Counted from the stretch's first letter, positions 51,421-62,776 are shown. The stretch is DNA of 64,000 nucleotides from Corythucha ciliata (GCA_038030265.1 CM075942.1:13288029-13352028), one strand, 5' to 3'. Numbers and translations are program-made. The notes: generated by a model not told the origin, from the letters alone.

Positions 51421-52969
51421 GCAAAAAAGACGTGTTGGTTTTGTTTCCTGACTTTTCAACATCATCCGTGTCAATTTATGTGAATCCGATTAAATCTAAC
51501 GGATCTGTCGGTAAGTAGGGTGGCTCTTTTTCTTCAAATTCATTTAAATGAAAGCACTGATACTAACAAATAACTTTTGGACTGAATGTAGGAAACCGTT
51601 TCCCCGTCGCATAATAAAATTTGAGTTTCTTCCTATAATACAATTCCATCCTATTCCCTGGGAGTTAACTGTGAATGCTACCCCGCCCGCACCACCGTTA
51701 GCAATCCACACTGCACAATATAGGTCTCCTTCAAATCCAGTGCAAACGCCTTCAAACCCCTTCCGAAGGTGAAATTGCTTTTTATAGCATTTCGCTCTTT
51801 TTCGAGACGAGTAAAAGAGATTAATGACAGGGCTGTTTCAATTCCAGGTCTTCTTCTGACGAACCCCTTAGCCTGAAACCCTTCCTCCCTCTCTATACGA
51901 ACCATAACGAAAGAGTAGGTTGACTGACGCTATAAACACTCCATTTGAGCGAAGCAGAAAAAATGTTGAAAAAAAAAAAAAAAACATTACCCAGTCCAAC
52001 GTCATCAATTCATCCCTCCCCCCATCCTAATCACGCTGGAACCCAGTAGTTTTTTCCCCAAAATCTAAAGATTTACTTTCAACCAAGGTTTTCCTGTTAG
52101 AAAGGATGTTTGAAACAATTAACTCCAAGAATTGGACGAAGGGGTAGCTTTTAAGCAAATCCCAGTCGTTAATCTCTTTATTCAAAGCCCACCCCCTTAC
52201 TCCACTTTTCAATTCCTCGTGTACCACAATGGTTATTCTATTTTGATTTCAATTTTATCGCACCCTTCAAGAACTTCCCTTTCACCCCTTATATTAATAC
52301 TCCCGAATTTTTATCGCGTTGTGTAAACGGGGTGTGTGGGAGGGGTTCCATCGCCCCTTTTTCCTTCTCTAACACTTTGACGTCTTATAAAACAGGTTTC
52401 CCCTTTCACCAGTATAATCCCCACCCCCTCGTCTACTTTTAACTTTTCACATAATTGCCTTTAATTGGAAAACTTGTTTGTTCTGAATGCCAACCCCTTG
52501 TCTCTTCAAGTCCACCATCTCTCCGGCACAAGAGAACGTTAGAGGGGAGCGGGAGGGTTCATGGTGACGGTTTGTTGAAGGAATTGGCGAGAGTTGAACT
52601 GGCGTTCATGAGGATCGCGGGGCGGCATCTCTTGCGTGCTTCCTTGTAAGGGTTTGGACAGAGCTGCGTATTACGTTTAATTATAATAGCACGAAAAATA
52701 CGCAGTTAATATCCGCGGTGTTTCACCGTTCAATAAGGGACTCGACACTCATTTATTTTTGAATTCCAATGGGGCGGCATTTACCAATTCAAAGCCTTTT
52801 CATTAGCGGAGTATTAGCACTCACAGAACCTTCTTGGGTTTGCTCAATCAACATTGGCTCCCTAAAAAGCCAATTTTGCAGCTTTTAGTCTGTAAAAAGA
52901 ACAAAAACAATTTCGAATTTATTCAAGGATTTGGAGTCCTTCAAAAAGGCCCCGCAATGATCTCTTCAG
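51421..52969. other. Downstream intergenic DNA, no gene recognised
   Basis: Unremarkable AT-rich sequence with an A run at 51968-51984. Short ORFs without domains. Confidence 0.4.
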
Positions 52970-53066
52970 AGACAGACCTACATCTGTATCGCGGGGCCCA
53001 GGGCGGAAATTTCTATGAGGCCCTTTGGTCTCTAAAAATAATGTGCGAATATAACCTTCACGCAAG
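52970..53066. repeat. Dispersed repeat copy 2
   Basis: Counterpart of 24525-24616 (see there). CTGTATCGCGGGGCCCAGGG sits in the middle. Confidence 0.6.
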
Positions 53067-53181
53067 GTAATAATTATTATAACGTTTATAATTTTTCCAG
53101 TTTGAGAGGGAGCTTTGAGGTTGAGGAAAATTCGAGGAACGACTTGGCATACGGGCCTTTAAGGGTCAACACATACTACTT

Positions 53182-53372
53182 GGACGTGACGTGGGAACAC
53201 GCATTCCCACGTGTGATACTAAATTCCAGAAAAGGCTTTTATTTGTTTAAGTTCACATCGTTCCGACAAGCATCATCCCACGTCACGTCCGGGCAATGCG
53301 AACGTAAACCAACAAAATCGTTTTCTGGAATTTTGTATCACACGTGGGACAGCGTGTTCCCACGCCACGTCC
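53182..53372. repeat. Fold-back repeat with 53 bp arms
   Basis: Inverted arms 53182-53234 and 53320-53372 match at about 48 of 53 positions, starting GGACGTG and carrying GTGGGAACACGC and CCCACGTGTGATAC. Part of the arm motif (CCCACGTCACGTCC, 53277-53290) appears a third time in the loop. No clear target duplication. Non-coding; probably a MITE. Confidence 0.75.
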
Positions 53373-53399
53373 GAATAGTCTGAATCGAACTTTAGTTTT

Positions 53400-53600
53400 T
53401 GATTCTATCAATTTTAGACAAAATTGGCTCCAGTAACAGCGCAGTTGGAGGATTTTAAATTTTATAGATGCGAATAAACGTTTTTCCCAATTTTAGCCGC
53501 AAATCAGGGGTTTATCCAATGAATTGGCGTGTTATACAGAGCCTTTTCTCTTTTGTAGTGACGAATTTGCGTTTTTATCGATTTCTGTGTCAAATTAAAG
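53400..53600 (-). repeat. Family-B array (reverse)
   Basis: CCCAATTTTAGCCGCAAATC and GAATTTGCGTTTTTATCGA units. Confidence 0.65.
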
Positions 53601-53940
53601 TCGCCTTCACATGCCAGCTTTGGTCGTACTGAGCTGTGGGCGGTTAGTTCTATAGCTTTGGGCTGCGAGAGCTATAGAGCCCTTCACATTGGGGCAAGTA
53701 ATAAAGCCGAAATAACACAGAAATAAACTTCAAATCTTGTGTCGGTTAGCTGGTGAAGACTGTTGCTTACTGTTTTGATCCTGATTTGCTTTTTTAAAAC
53801 ATCTTTTTCCGATGAATTTCAACCTGGAAATTACACGAGAAGACACTGGTCGCGTTGCAAAACTCGGGGCTCGTGTTTATACGCTGAAATGTAGAATTAA
53901 GTGCTTACTGGAGTTTTGCAACGGTGATTTGTGAGTAATA

Positions 53941-54148
53941 ACCAACGATATATAAAAGAACTGGATTGCTCATCACTGCTAATAAAGAATAGCCGTCGAA
54001 TAAGCTCCCAAGTGAACGAGAGGGGTGAGAGTTGGGTTGCCATAACTACACAAGGAAAGGGAAAGGGTGATTGTTTATCAGGGGATGACCTGCCCCCTCC
54101 ACGCCCCTCCAATCAGCTGTGAGTAATCCAGGTTTATATATCGTTGGT
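53941..54148. repeat. Inverted repeat around ACCAACGATATATAAA
   Basis: Left arm 53941-53974 and right arm 54119-54148 share ACCAACGATATATAAA and CTGGATT with CTCA beyond. AGTAA is found just outside both ends with a 2-base offset on the left. Non-coding 140 bp interior. A MITE is likely but the duplication is not exact. Confidence 0.55.
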
Positions 54149-54339
54149 AGTAACCTCCCCGTCAGTAGCGTACCAAGGTAGTGTCGAGGAGGACGGACCA
54201 CCCCGGGCCCCCTTATCAGACGGGGCCCCCGAAAAGCTTAAATACGGAAAATTGAGGATTTGTTGGATGGACGATTGGACGGCGGTTTTGCCTCCTTTCT
54301 ATGCTCAAATTTTGAAAATTTGCGCCTTCTTCAGGATGA

Positions 54340-56517
54340 TTCGCGGCTAAAATGGAGAAAATACACCGTCCGTGGTCTTACGCGCACTGAAGTGCTGATT
54401 GTCAACGTGCAACTTGCTAGCGAGGCAAACACTTTGGAAAAATCGCTATTATTCCTGGCTATAACTACGAGAAAGCCCTAATTCGATGGTCTCATCTCAC
54501 GATCCAACATCCAGGTCCAAATTGTGAAAAATCACTTATTCGCGGTGTATGGAGGCCATTCTACGGCTAATCAACGTAAAAGTGTTGTTTTTTGGCCGAT
54601 CCTGTGAGTAAAATTGAGAAAACACGCTCCTACTCCTAATTCAAGGCTGTACAAGTAAAAAAAAAAAATCTAGCTTCTTCGCTAATATTGACAAAAGCAA
54701 CGCAAATTAGGGTTAAAATTGGGCAAAAAAGGTAAATTCACAACTGAAATTACATATAAAAGTTCGCATATAATAAAGAGAATATATTCTAATTCATTGC
54801 AAAAGTAGCAGAAAATTATATTTATCAACTAAAATTGAGAAAAATCGCTGCAAATACCCAAAACCACTAAAATCGCAGCTAATAATGAGAAAACAAAAAT
54901 CCGAATCTTCTGTACGCTTCAAGGCTCAGACTGAAAAGCAGCGCTAACCCATGGCAGAACCAGAAAGTAAAAAAATTGATGACGCGGGGCTAAACAACGC
55001 AGCCAAAATAAAGAAAAACTCGAATTTTCAGCTCAAATTGAGATAAAGTGCTCATTCGATGGTAAAAATAAGGAAAATGGCTAATCTGCAGCTAAAGTTG
55101 TGGAGAACGCCAGTTCATGAATGACATTCAGAAAGTTCGCAGGTTAGAAACGCTTGTGCGCTGCTAAAATAAAAACGCTAGTTCACGGCTAAACTTGAGA
55201 AAAATCACCAATTTGCCAACAAAATTGTGGTAAAATTGAGAAAAAGTGCTAGCTAAAATGATGGAAAACCACTAAAACCCAGGCGTAAATTGAAAAAAAC
55301 GCAAATGCGTAGCTTCAGCTTGAGGCTGAAAGGCCAAAACTAAACAAAAAACGCTAATCTATAGCAATGTTAAAAAAATGCAGCTATCTTGTTGAAAAAT
55401 TCACGAATTAGTCCGGCATTAATAAAGAAGAACTCTAGTTTTCAGCTCGAATTGGGAAAAAGTACTATTCCCGGCTAAAATTGAGAAAAACGGCAAATGC
55501 ATGGCCATAAGTAAAAAAACCCAAGGCTAGAACTGAGAAGAAGCGCTAATCTACGGGTATAGGTAAAACAAAATTGCCAATGCGTTGAAAAATTCAATTT
55601 TACGCCTGGCTAAAAATGAGAAAGGCTATAGCATTCAGCCTAATTGAGAAACAAAGCTAATTCAATGCTAAAAATAGTATAAAAAAAAAATCGCCAATTT
55701 ATAGATGAAACGGAGTTCGCTAATTCGTAACTAAAATTGAAAAAAATCGCTAATTCACTGGCAAAATTGGGGGAAACGACTAATTCGCGGCCAAAATTTT
55801 GAAAAAATTAAATTTGCATCAAAAATTGAAAATACGTTAATTCACGGGGTTCTGCAGACCGCGAATTAACTTTGGGGTTAGCGCCAATCTATGTCTGTAA
55901 AGGTAAAAAATACCGCTGATTTGTGGCTGAGAAAAATCGCTAATTCATAGCGCGTGGTGAAAAAAAAAACAAAAAAAAACAAAAAAGAATTGCGGAAAAA
56001 CCTGCTATTTTGCTGCTATATTGAGGAAAATACGTACAGGTACTTAAGAAAAACGCTCATTTCCAGCTCAGACTGGGAACAGTGTTAATTCTCAGCTAAA
56101 ATATACACAAAATTGCTAATTTCCTGCTGAAGTGGAGAAATAGCACCAATTCGTGGTGTCGCGATGAACCATCACATGACATCACAATGAAGAAAAGGCA
56201 CCGATTAACGGTTTACATAGACTTTTTTAGCGGTTACTATTTATAAAAAGGGCTGGTTGACAGTATAGTTGTGAAAAAGTAGTCATTAGCTCCTAAAATC
56301 GAGCGAAATTCGCGTCAAAAAGTGAGAAATATCCCGGCGATTTCTCTGATTTGACAGATATATTGGCGATTTTTTTATTTATTGTTTTTAGCATTGAATT
56401 AGCTTTGTTTCTCAATTAGGCTGAATGTTATAGCCTTTGTCATTTTTAGCCAGGCCTCAAATTGAATTTTTCAACGCATTAGCAATTTTGTTTTACCTAT
56501 ACCCGTAGATTAGCGCT
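54340..56517 (+). repeat. Longest family-B array, ending in an inverted duplication
   Basis: About 60-70 diverged forward units (GCTAATTCGCGGCCAAAAT, TGAGAAAAATCGC). At 55542-55701 a stretch of five or so units is repeated in inverted orientation at 56361-56517 with only about ten differences. Neighbouring units within the array are far less alike than these two arms. Confidence 0.85.
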
Positions 56518-57234
56518 GTACCACTAGTTCGTTTTACAGTGTAGTGACGTCACTTTCAAGCGGGAAAGTTCAAAATCCTGCCAGTTTTAATCTTTGATTT
56601 GTGTTACTAATTCAAGGCAGACATCTGCCTTTAAAACGTTAGTATACCACGGTTTCATAGCCAAAACAGCGGGTTTTTCATGTTGGAAAATGGTCCATTG
56701 TAATTTTTGAAAGATTCAAACCGTGGTTTTTTCGCGCTGATGATTCATGATGATTTTTCAGCCATTTCACGGTTCAAATTCCATTAAACACCAGAAAGCT
56801 ATAATTTTGGTCCCTTCCGCTCGTAAAAATTTGAGAAAAATCCCTCCCTGTTCTGCGGTTTAAGTCGGTCGGTCGGTCGTTCTTAAGGTATTTCGGTTGC
56901 GGCTAAAATTTCAGCTGTTACGCTCGCTAAATTTTAGGAAAACTACAAATTCGACAGTTTCGCGGTAAAAAAGTGCGGCTGCAAATGGTAATTTTGGCAA
57001 ATTCATGGCTGTAAATCTTAATTGAGCTGTTCCGAGCAAATGTAAATGACAAATTCTAAAACAACAAAAAAGTGGTGATTAAAACCTCGTGATTTTTTCA
57101 TTCATTTCCTTGATTGATGCCGTCAAGTTCGCAACCGTTTTGTTAAAAATCGAAAAAAAATGGAAGGAATATGGAAAAAAAGGAGACAAATAAGAGAAAA
57201 TTATTGATTTAATTTTTCTTCTATTAAATCAAGG
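56518..57234. other. Weak array remnants, no gene
   Basis: A few family-B-like words (TAAAATTTCAGC, GGCTAAAATTTCAG) in otherwise undistinguished AT-rich DNA up to the BEL/Pao fragment. Confidence 0.4.
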
Positions 57235-57780
57235 CTGGACTCAATTTATTTTTCCCATTCGCATACGGTTCTAAAACGGCTCCAAGTAAAAACGGACTGC
57301 TTCTTACTCCAAAAACAACGCGCCGGTGACGGTAGCTGACGATTTCTCCATCTTGAGCGCCACAAAAGTCTTAAAAATCGCGGTCGTTTTCGTTGATCGA
57401 TATCTTTAAAAACGCTTTCTTAATATCGGCAATAATACCAATCTTTTTGAGTCTAAATCTTAATAAAAGGGACGGAATCAACTCAATTAGATTTGGTCCA
57501 GTTTCCAGGAAGTCATTGAGCGAGGGAAGTACCGGAGCTCTTGCTGAAGCATCAAAAACTGGTCGAACGTTTGTGGTGCTGTTTGTCTTAAAAACAGGGA
57601 GATGTGGAAGGTAGTGGTTCCTAGCATCGTTCTCAACGTGAGGTACTCTCTCGATGATTCCTCAACGAGTACTTGAACATATTCGCTCAATCGACCTTTC
57701 TGTTTGAGCAAATCGTACTGCCGATTCATCCTCGCTATTGCTAAGTGATAGTTAGAAGATAGGGGAGGACAGTTATCTCT
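57235..57780 (-). pseudogene. BEL/Pao reverse transcriptase start, truncated
   Basis: The frame 57729-57487 (MNRQYDLLKQKGRLSEYVQV) is the region just before and into the Pao RT. Decayed RT text, including an IADIKKAF-like segment, continues to about 57235, where similarity stops. The same frame is open above 57783 and is broken by a single TGA at 57781-57783. The palm-domain catalytic motif is not reached. Confidence 0.7.
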
Positions 57781-58522
57781 TCAAGGCAAAACTACCTCAA
57801 CTCCACTTTCTTTGTTTACAGATACATTACGTTTGAAATGACGCATAACTTCGTAGGTTTGCTCTTGACGAGAAATGATTGTCAACGCTGGTTCCGTAAT
57901 TCCGATAGCATCTAGTTCCCATATCTTGGGTATGGACTTGTCAGCGGAGAGACAACACATCGTAGACGCGACTGAATCCGTCGAGAGAACTCTTGTTTTA
58001 CCCATTACGGTCCACCCGAGTAGAGTCTCTACAGCTACCAATCGTTCCGTTGGTCGTTCTTGTCGACCTGTAATCAATTTACCCATTACATCGGCCCCAA
58101 TAATTAATTCAATTGGTCCATTAATGCTATCCGACAAAATTATCCCCATTTTTGCGAGTTTAAATTTCTACGGGCCATTAGCAGCGTTAACTGTGCTCCA
58201 GGTTGCAAAAATAATTGAAAGCAACATCACAAAGATTAACTCTGAAAACGGGATGACGTGTTATTTGGGAAACATGCCCCTCAAACAACGAGCGTGTCAT
58301 TTTCTCATGACGTTGAGGATCTAGGCCGACCTCATCAGCCAAGTTCAGCGAAATGTAGTTCCGTTGGGCTCCCGAATCCCGACGGTGACCCTTTTCCGTT
58401 CTAACGATTACGGCGAGAGTTGGGAGCAAAACAACAGGTGCTGAAGCGACGCTCGAAAGAACCTGTCCAGACGACAATATTGATGAGTTTCCGTTACTCT
58501 CGTCCCGATTACCAAAGCACAT
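57781..58522 (-). pseudogene. BEL/Pao protease (DUF1758-like) region, frameshifted
   Basis: Two frames. 58522-58187 carries the protease start (DSGAQRNYISLNLADEVGL); 58149-57781 carries IELIIGADVMGKLITG, the conserved LLGWTVMGK motif and a SIPKIWELDAIGI segment, the usual wording of Pao peptidase regions. They are offset by one frame between about 58187 and 58150. The active-site triad here is DSG. Confidence 0.85.
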
Positions 58523-58555
58523 CGTTGATGAGTGCGCCTTTTGACACTTGGAACA

Positions 58556-58689
58556 TGTAAGGTACTCAAGTCATTTTATAAACCAAAATCAAGTTCTGTA
58601 TTTTAGCAAAAACCAAAACTATCTTTTTCTATATCTCTCACAAGACGCCTCCACTCTCACCCGTTGCTAGTGAACTCGGGTTCCCTACA
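58556..58689 (-). repeat. Gypsy 3' LTR (134 bp)
   Basis: On the + strand TGTAAGGTACTC...GGTTCCCTACA; terminal TG/CA. Differs from the other LTR at four positions and one indel. Confidence 0.92.
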
Positions 58690-59467
58690 TCTTCATTCCC
58701 CTTTCTCGGACGGCATGCTTGCGTTCACACTTCCCGTCCACAAGAACGTGATATGAGATGTCGCCTGTTCTTCTTAATATTATTCCTGGGGTCCAGCCTT
58801 TCGTCAGCTTGTTAGACACCCAGACTTCCTCCTCCTCGACGAACGATCTGAACCTTGTTCGAGAGTCTCTGTAAAGCCTTTGTTTTGTCAGGGCGACATC
58901 AATTTTTTCAGAAACGCAGGGCTTCAGTAAATCGAAAACTGATCGTAACCGACGACCCGTTAGCAGTTCGCTTGGAGTTCTTCCCGTGGTAGAGTGAGGC
59001 GTGTTCCTATCCGAAATTAAAAATTCTCTGAGCTTGTCCAAAATCGTCCCTTTTGATTAATTTGCGGCTTTCATTCGAGTTTTGAATGTTCGAACTGCCC
59101 TTTCTGCTAATCCATTGCTTCTAGGATGATAAGGGTGACCTTGATATGAGTGATGCAGTTTGTTTTGTAAAATTGACGAAATTCTAATGAAATGAATTGA
59201 GGAACATTGTCGGTGACCATCGAGACTGGAAGCCCGTGCTGAGCGAATGTGTTTTTCAGAGCCTCGATCGTTGCTGCCGTCGTGGTAGTCCGCATTGGGA
59301 TGACGTCCACCCATTTCGAGGTTGCATCCACCAAAACCAACCAGTAAGATCCCACGAATGGACCCGTAAAATCGAGGTGAAGTCTTGTCCAAGGTTGAGA
59401 AGGGACATTCCACGAATAAATTGGAATTTCCTCTGCTTTTGGTCTGGATTGCTGACATGGATTGCAC
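58685..59467 (-). pseudogene. Gypsy integrase, C-terminal part
   Basis: Frame 59467-59057 contains the third catalytic acidic residue in SNGLAERAVRTFK, and after one in-frame TAA at 59057-59059 the same frame continues to 58685 with the integrase C-terminal domain (TGRTPSELLTGRRLRS, EVWVSNKLTKGWTPG). It overlaps the frame holding the first two catalytic residues (59880-59107), so a frameshift lies between about 59160 and 59110. Confidence 0.85.
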
Positions 59468-59880
59468 AGTTTTGCGTATTTTTCAATTTCTCTGTCAACA
59501 CCAGGCCACCAGAAATGTAAACGAGCAATATCTCGCATGGCGCGAATCCCAGGATGACCCTTATGAATCATCTGGAGAAAGTTCTTCTGGAGTCCGAGGG
59601 GCACTAAAAGTCTACCATTCCACATGAGAATGCCTTCTTCGTACGACAGCTCACTTTTCTTCTCGAAAAATAGATGGATTTTCACATCCAATTCCTTCTT
59701 ATCCGTCCATCCCCTTTCCAAATATCCGATAATTCTCTGCAATACTCTATCCCCGGCCGTCAATCTCCTAAAATGTGATGAAGTCACAGGCATGCCCTGT
59801 AAATGTAAGCGAAGAAGATGACAACGACTGGTCTTTCCCATTTCCTCCAGGCTACTCGGATGAACATCTGTTATTGGCAA
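59107..59880 (-). pseudogene. Gypsy integrase, N-terminal and core part
   Basis: Starts with the end of the RNase H-integrase linker. It then has an HHCC zinc motif (HKGHPGIRAMRDIARLHFWW then CNPCQ) and the catalytic core with Asp in LHLDFTGPF and Asp in VTDNVPQF. The usual DNGPQF has Val for Gly here. The frame ends before the catalytic Glu. Confidence 0.88.
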
Positions 59881-60582
59881 TCTCGACAGCGAATCCGCGA
59901 CAGTGTTGTTTTTACCTTGAACTTACTCTATAGTGTAGTCGTAGCTGCGAAGAATCAGGAATTCTAGGCATCCAAGTGATCAGGCAAAGGGCGAATACCA
60001 TCTTCGTCTAAGACGTGACCTAAGTACTGAACTCTCGTTTGAAGCCATTTGCATTTTGAGACCTGAGTCTTTATTCCTGAAGCTGAAAGACGAGTCAAGA
60101 CCTCTTCGACTGCAGTTAAATGATCTTCAATCGAGACTCCAATGATAAGAATACCATCTAGATAGCATGCGACGTTCTTGATTCCCAAAAGAATAGTGTC
60201 CATTACCTTTTGAAAAAAAATTGGAGCAAAGCAAACGCCAAATGGAAGTCTCTTGTATTTAAAAAACCTTTGTGAGTTGAAATCGCGAGAAAATGTCGGA
60301 CTCCTCTTCCACTTCCAGTTGTAGATAAGCATCCTTCAAATCGAGTACAGAGAAATGTCTGCCCCCACTGAGTTTTGAAGTTATTTCGTCGAAAGTCGGT
60401 AAAGGATGAAAATCAGTGAGAATGTGTGGGTTTATTGTAACTCTGAAATCCCCGCAAAGGCGGACAGCCCCGTTTGATTTCATTACAATTACCACAGGGG
60501 GAGCCCACGTGGGAGGACTAGAAATGGCGTCCACAGGCTCTAAAACCTCAGCGTTTACCAATCTCTCTATCTCATCCTCCAC
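59881..60582 (-). pseudogene. Gypsy reverse transcriptase, frameshifted, RNase H deleted
   Basis: Two overlapping frames (60582-60259 and 60332-59964) carry RT motifs in order: WAPPVVIVMKSNG, VRLCGDFRVTINP, FSVLDLKDAYLQL, then RLPFGVCFAPIFFQKVMD and YLDGILI. The catalytic YxDD box reads YLDG, so the second Asp is lost. Only about 80 bases separate the end of the RT frame from the integrase frame. They include a stop and a short stretch of the RNase H C-terminal end, so most of RNase H (about 200 residues) is deleted. Confidence 0.88.
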
Positions 60583-62168
60583 TTGGGAGCGTAGGGAAAA
60601 GGGACCGGTCGAGGGCGAAAAACTCTGGGAAAACTTCCTTCTTTCATGTGAATTTTAGCCTTGTAGCCCAAGATTTTACCCGAACCTTCGAAAACGTTCT
60701 TGAATTTTGAGAGCAATGAATTGAGGTTATTCTGACCGATTTCACTAGTGGATTTGGAGGAGTTTGTTTTCTGATCACCTACGAAACACAAACGAGCACC
60801 TTCAGGCATGGGCAACTTGAAAATTAAAGCCCAGTCTAGACCGAATAAAGGTAAATCATTTCGTTTAACAACAACGACCTCCAATCTTTTGCGCTTCCCA
60901 AACGCCGACACCTGAAGATTTAACTTCCCTATCGTTTCCACTGGGAATCCCGTGTACGCAAGAAGGTTGTCCGTCGGAGCTAGTTTTTTCCATACACGTT
61001 TACTTATGACTGACTTAGCAGCTCCTGGATCATACAACATTTCCAATCTAACTCCATTAAGTTCTACAGGTACCATAAGCTTCGCCCCACGTCCGTTAAT
61101 GTTGTTCACGGCGTCTTGACTGCAAAGGGAACTGGCACTAGTACTTCCAGACCCTCCTAACTGTCGTGCTCTGATGTTTTGATTTGACGCCCCAGCGTCA
61201 ACGATTATGGCGCGAAGAGTTTTAACACACACCCTTGCGAAATGGTTTTCTTTACAACACGCATTGCATTTGGAGCCTAAAGCAGGGCAATTTCGTCCCA
61301 CTCCGTGCTTTATTGGAAAACCACACTGCAAACAGTCTTTGGAACGTGATAATTTCCGTGGACGCGGTTTCCCAGAAAAAGCCCGTGTGTTTCCTACAGT
61401 CTTGTTGCTGGCCTTCCCTCCAATACGGTTTACTTCAGGATTAATGGTCGTAAATGTGGAGAGTACCAACCTTTGTGATGAAGCCCTCTCCGACGCCAGT
61501 GCAGTTGCTTCTACCTCGGAAAAAGTTGTGGGATTGGACGGATGTAAACGAATCAGTTCCTCTTGCCAGCGCGCCTGATTGATCCCAATTACCAACTGAT
61601 CCCGCAATCGTTCGCTCAATGACTCGCCAAAATCACAAGTACCTGCTAACACCCTCAAACCATTGACAAATTTCGAAATTGTTTCGCCTTCGATCCTAAA
61701 CCTGGATGCGAAGGTGCGACGTTCGGAAAAAATACAAGTTGATTTGACGTAATAATCGTTCACAACCCGTTTCAAATCCGCGTACGGTACCGTCCTAATC
61801 TCTTTCGGACGGAAATGATCGACCAGAATTTTGAACGACGTGGGACCCACTGAAGAAAGGAAAAGAATCGCTTTGACATCGTCTGTCATTGTGTTACCCA
61901 GCAAGTGTCTTTCAAGCTCTATTTCAAAGCGACTCATGTAATAAGGCCATTCCTCTGATTCCTCGTCGAAACTAGGGAATTTAAAGCTTCGTAAAAAAGA
62001 CATGTTACCTGCTGGATATGTTTCTTTTCCTCGCCTGTCTTCACCACTGTCTACTTCATCGTCTGAAGTCTGCTTCCGTTGGACGTTTGGTGTTGAGTCC
62101 CCGTCTTCGTCATGTCTGTCCTTTCTTCGTGCACTTTTGCATTTAGATTTATATGGCATTACAGCCAC
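60567..62168 (-). CDS. Gypsy gag-protease polyprotein (533 codons)
   Basis: The longest open frame in the window. Residues 20-50 are acidic/basic low complexity; 55-250 are gag (SFKFPSFDEESEEWPYYMSR, matching Ty3/Gypsy gag of the K02A2.6-like type). Two zinc knuckles follow: C279/C282/H288/C294 and C301/C304/H309/C314 (CX2CX4HX4C). Retropepsin is at about 360-450, with active-site text LYDPGAAKSVIS, where the usual Thr/Ser of D-T/S-G is Pro381. The frame ends where the RT starts in another frame (overlap 60582-60567), either a programmed shift or, given the other damage, an indel. The start at 62168 lies 36 bp inside the LTR edge. Confidence 0.85.
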   Translation of the reverse strand: MAVMPYKSKCKSARRKDRHDEDGDSTPNVQRKQTSDDEVDSGEDRRGKETYPAGNMSFLRSFKFPSFDEESEEWPYYMSRFEIELERHLLGNTMTDDVKAILFLSSVGPTSFKILVDHFRPKEIRTVPYADLKRVVNDYYVKSTCIFSERRTFASRFRIEGETISKFVNGLRVLAGTCDFGESLSERLRDQLVIGINQARWQEELIRLHPSNPTTFSEVEATALASERASSQRLVLSTFTTINPEVNRIGGKASNKTVGNTRAFSGKPRPRKLSRSKDCLQCGFPIKHGVGRNCPALGSKCNACCKENHFARVCVKTLRAIIVDAGASNQNIRARQLGGSGSTSASSLCSQDAVNNINGRGAKLMVPVELNGVRLEMLYDPGAAKSVISKRVWKKLAPTDNLLAYTGFPVETIGKLNLQVSAFGKRKRLEVVVVKRNDLPLFGLDWALIFKLPMPEGARLCFVGDQKTNSSKSTSEIGQNNLNSLLSKFKNVFEGSGKILGYKAKIHMKEGSFPRVFRPRPVPFPYAPKWRMR

Positions 62169-62188
62169 AAGCGCGAAAAAAAAATAAA

Positions 62189-62204
62189 TGTCCGCAGCGC
62201 CAAA
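62189..62204 (-). other. Candidate primer binding site
   Basis: Just inside the LTR on the minus strand: TTTGGCGCTGCGGACA. The position and TGGCGC start fit a tRNA primer site. The tRNA is not identified. Confidence 0.5.
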
Positions 62205-62339
62205 TGTAAGGTACTCAAGTCATTTTAATAAACCAAAATCAAGTTCTGTATTTTAGCAAAAACGAAAACTCTCTTTTTCTATATCTCTCACAAGACGCCT
62301 CCACTCTCACCCGTTGCTAGGGAACTCGCGTTCCCTACA
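62205..62339 (-). repeat. Gypsy 5' LTR (135 bp)
   Basis: Matches 58556-58689. Ends TTCCCTACA before GAACA. Confidence 0.92.
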
Positions 62340-62344
62340 GAACA

Positions 62345-62776
62345 CACAATTTTAACGCGACACTTACTTTGTGTGTGTCCTCGGCTCATGCATCGAAAAC
62401 AACGGCCATTTTTTAGAAGGATCTATCGCTCCTCACTCAAAGAAAGTCGTTGGTCGCAGCATTCCAAACTGTTATGAGCCTGTTTGCAGAACAAACAGCT
62501 GGCGAGAATGTTCGAAACTAGTTCAGAAGTGGTAGGCACGCTGCCAGTAACCGACGAAGATGACTGAACTTTCTTCTTTAATGGATGAACATTCTCCTTC
62601 ACGCCAAAAAACAGCTACTGCGAAGGCGACGCACTCTTCTCCTTCAACCTCAGACCTCGTGAATTTTACGAGACGATCAAGTTTCGTGGCTGAGAGATGC
62701 TTCACGAAAATCAATTTCGTCAGAAACAATCGCTTGACGCTGTCACGTTCGAAGAAGTTCCTGAGTTAGACATGAC
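62345..62776 (-). pseudogene. BEL/Pao gag zinc-knuckle region, decayed
   Basis: In shifting minus-strand frames, 62345-62500 encodes Cys/His-rich text (CLFCKQAHNS, LKNGRCFRCMSRGHTQSKC), the CX2CX4HX4C-type knuckles that follow Pao gag. The continuation lies on the far side of the Gypsy insertion at 58555 (CSKCQKAHSS). 62520-62776 is frameshifted and poorly readable. Confidence 0.75.

Larger units (their letters stand above)
58556..62339 (-). mobile_element. Defective Ty3/Gypsy retrotransposon, 3784 bp, nested in BEL/Pao
   Basis: Bounded by near-identical LTRs (58556-58689 and 62205-62339) and by the 5 bp duplication GAACA (58551-58555 and 62340-62344). Minus-strand order is gag-protease, reverse transcriptase, RNase H remnant, integrase. 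Four substitutions and one indel separate the 134/135 bp LTRs, about 3%. Frameshifts, stops and an RNase H deletion make it non-autonomous. No envelope-like ORF. Confidence 0.92.
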
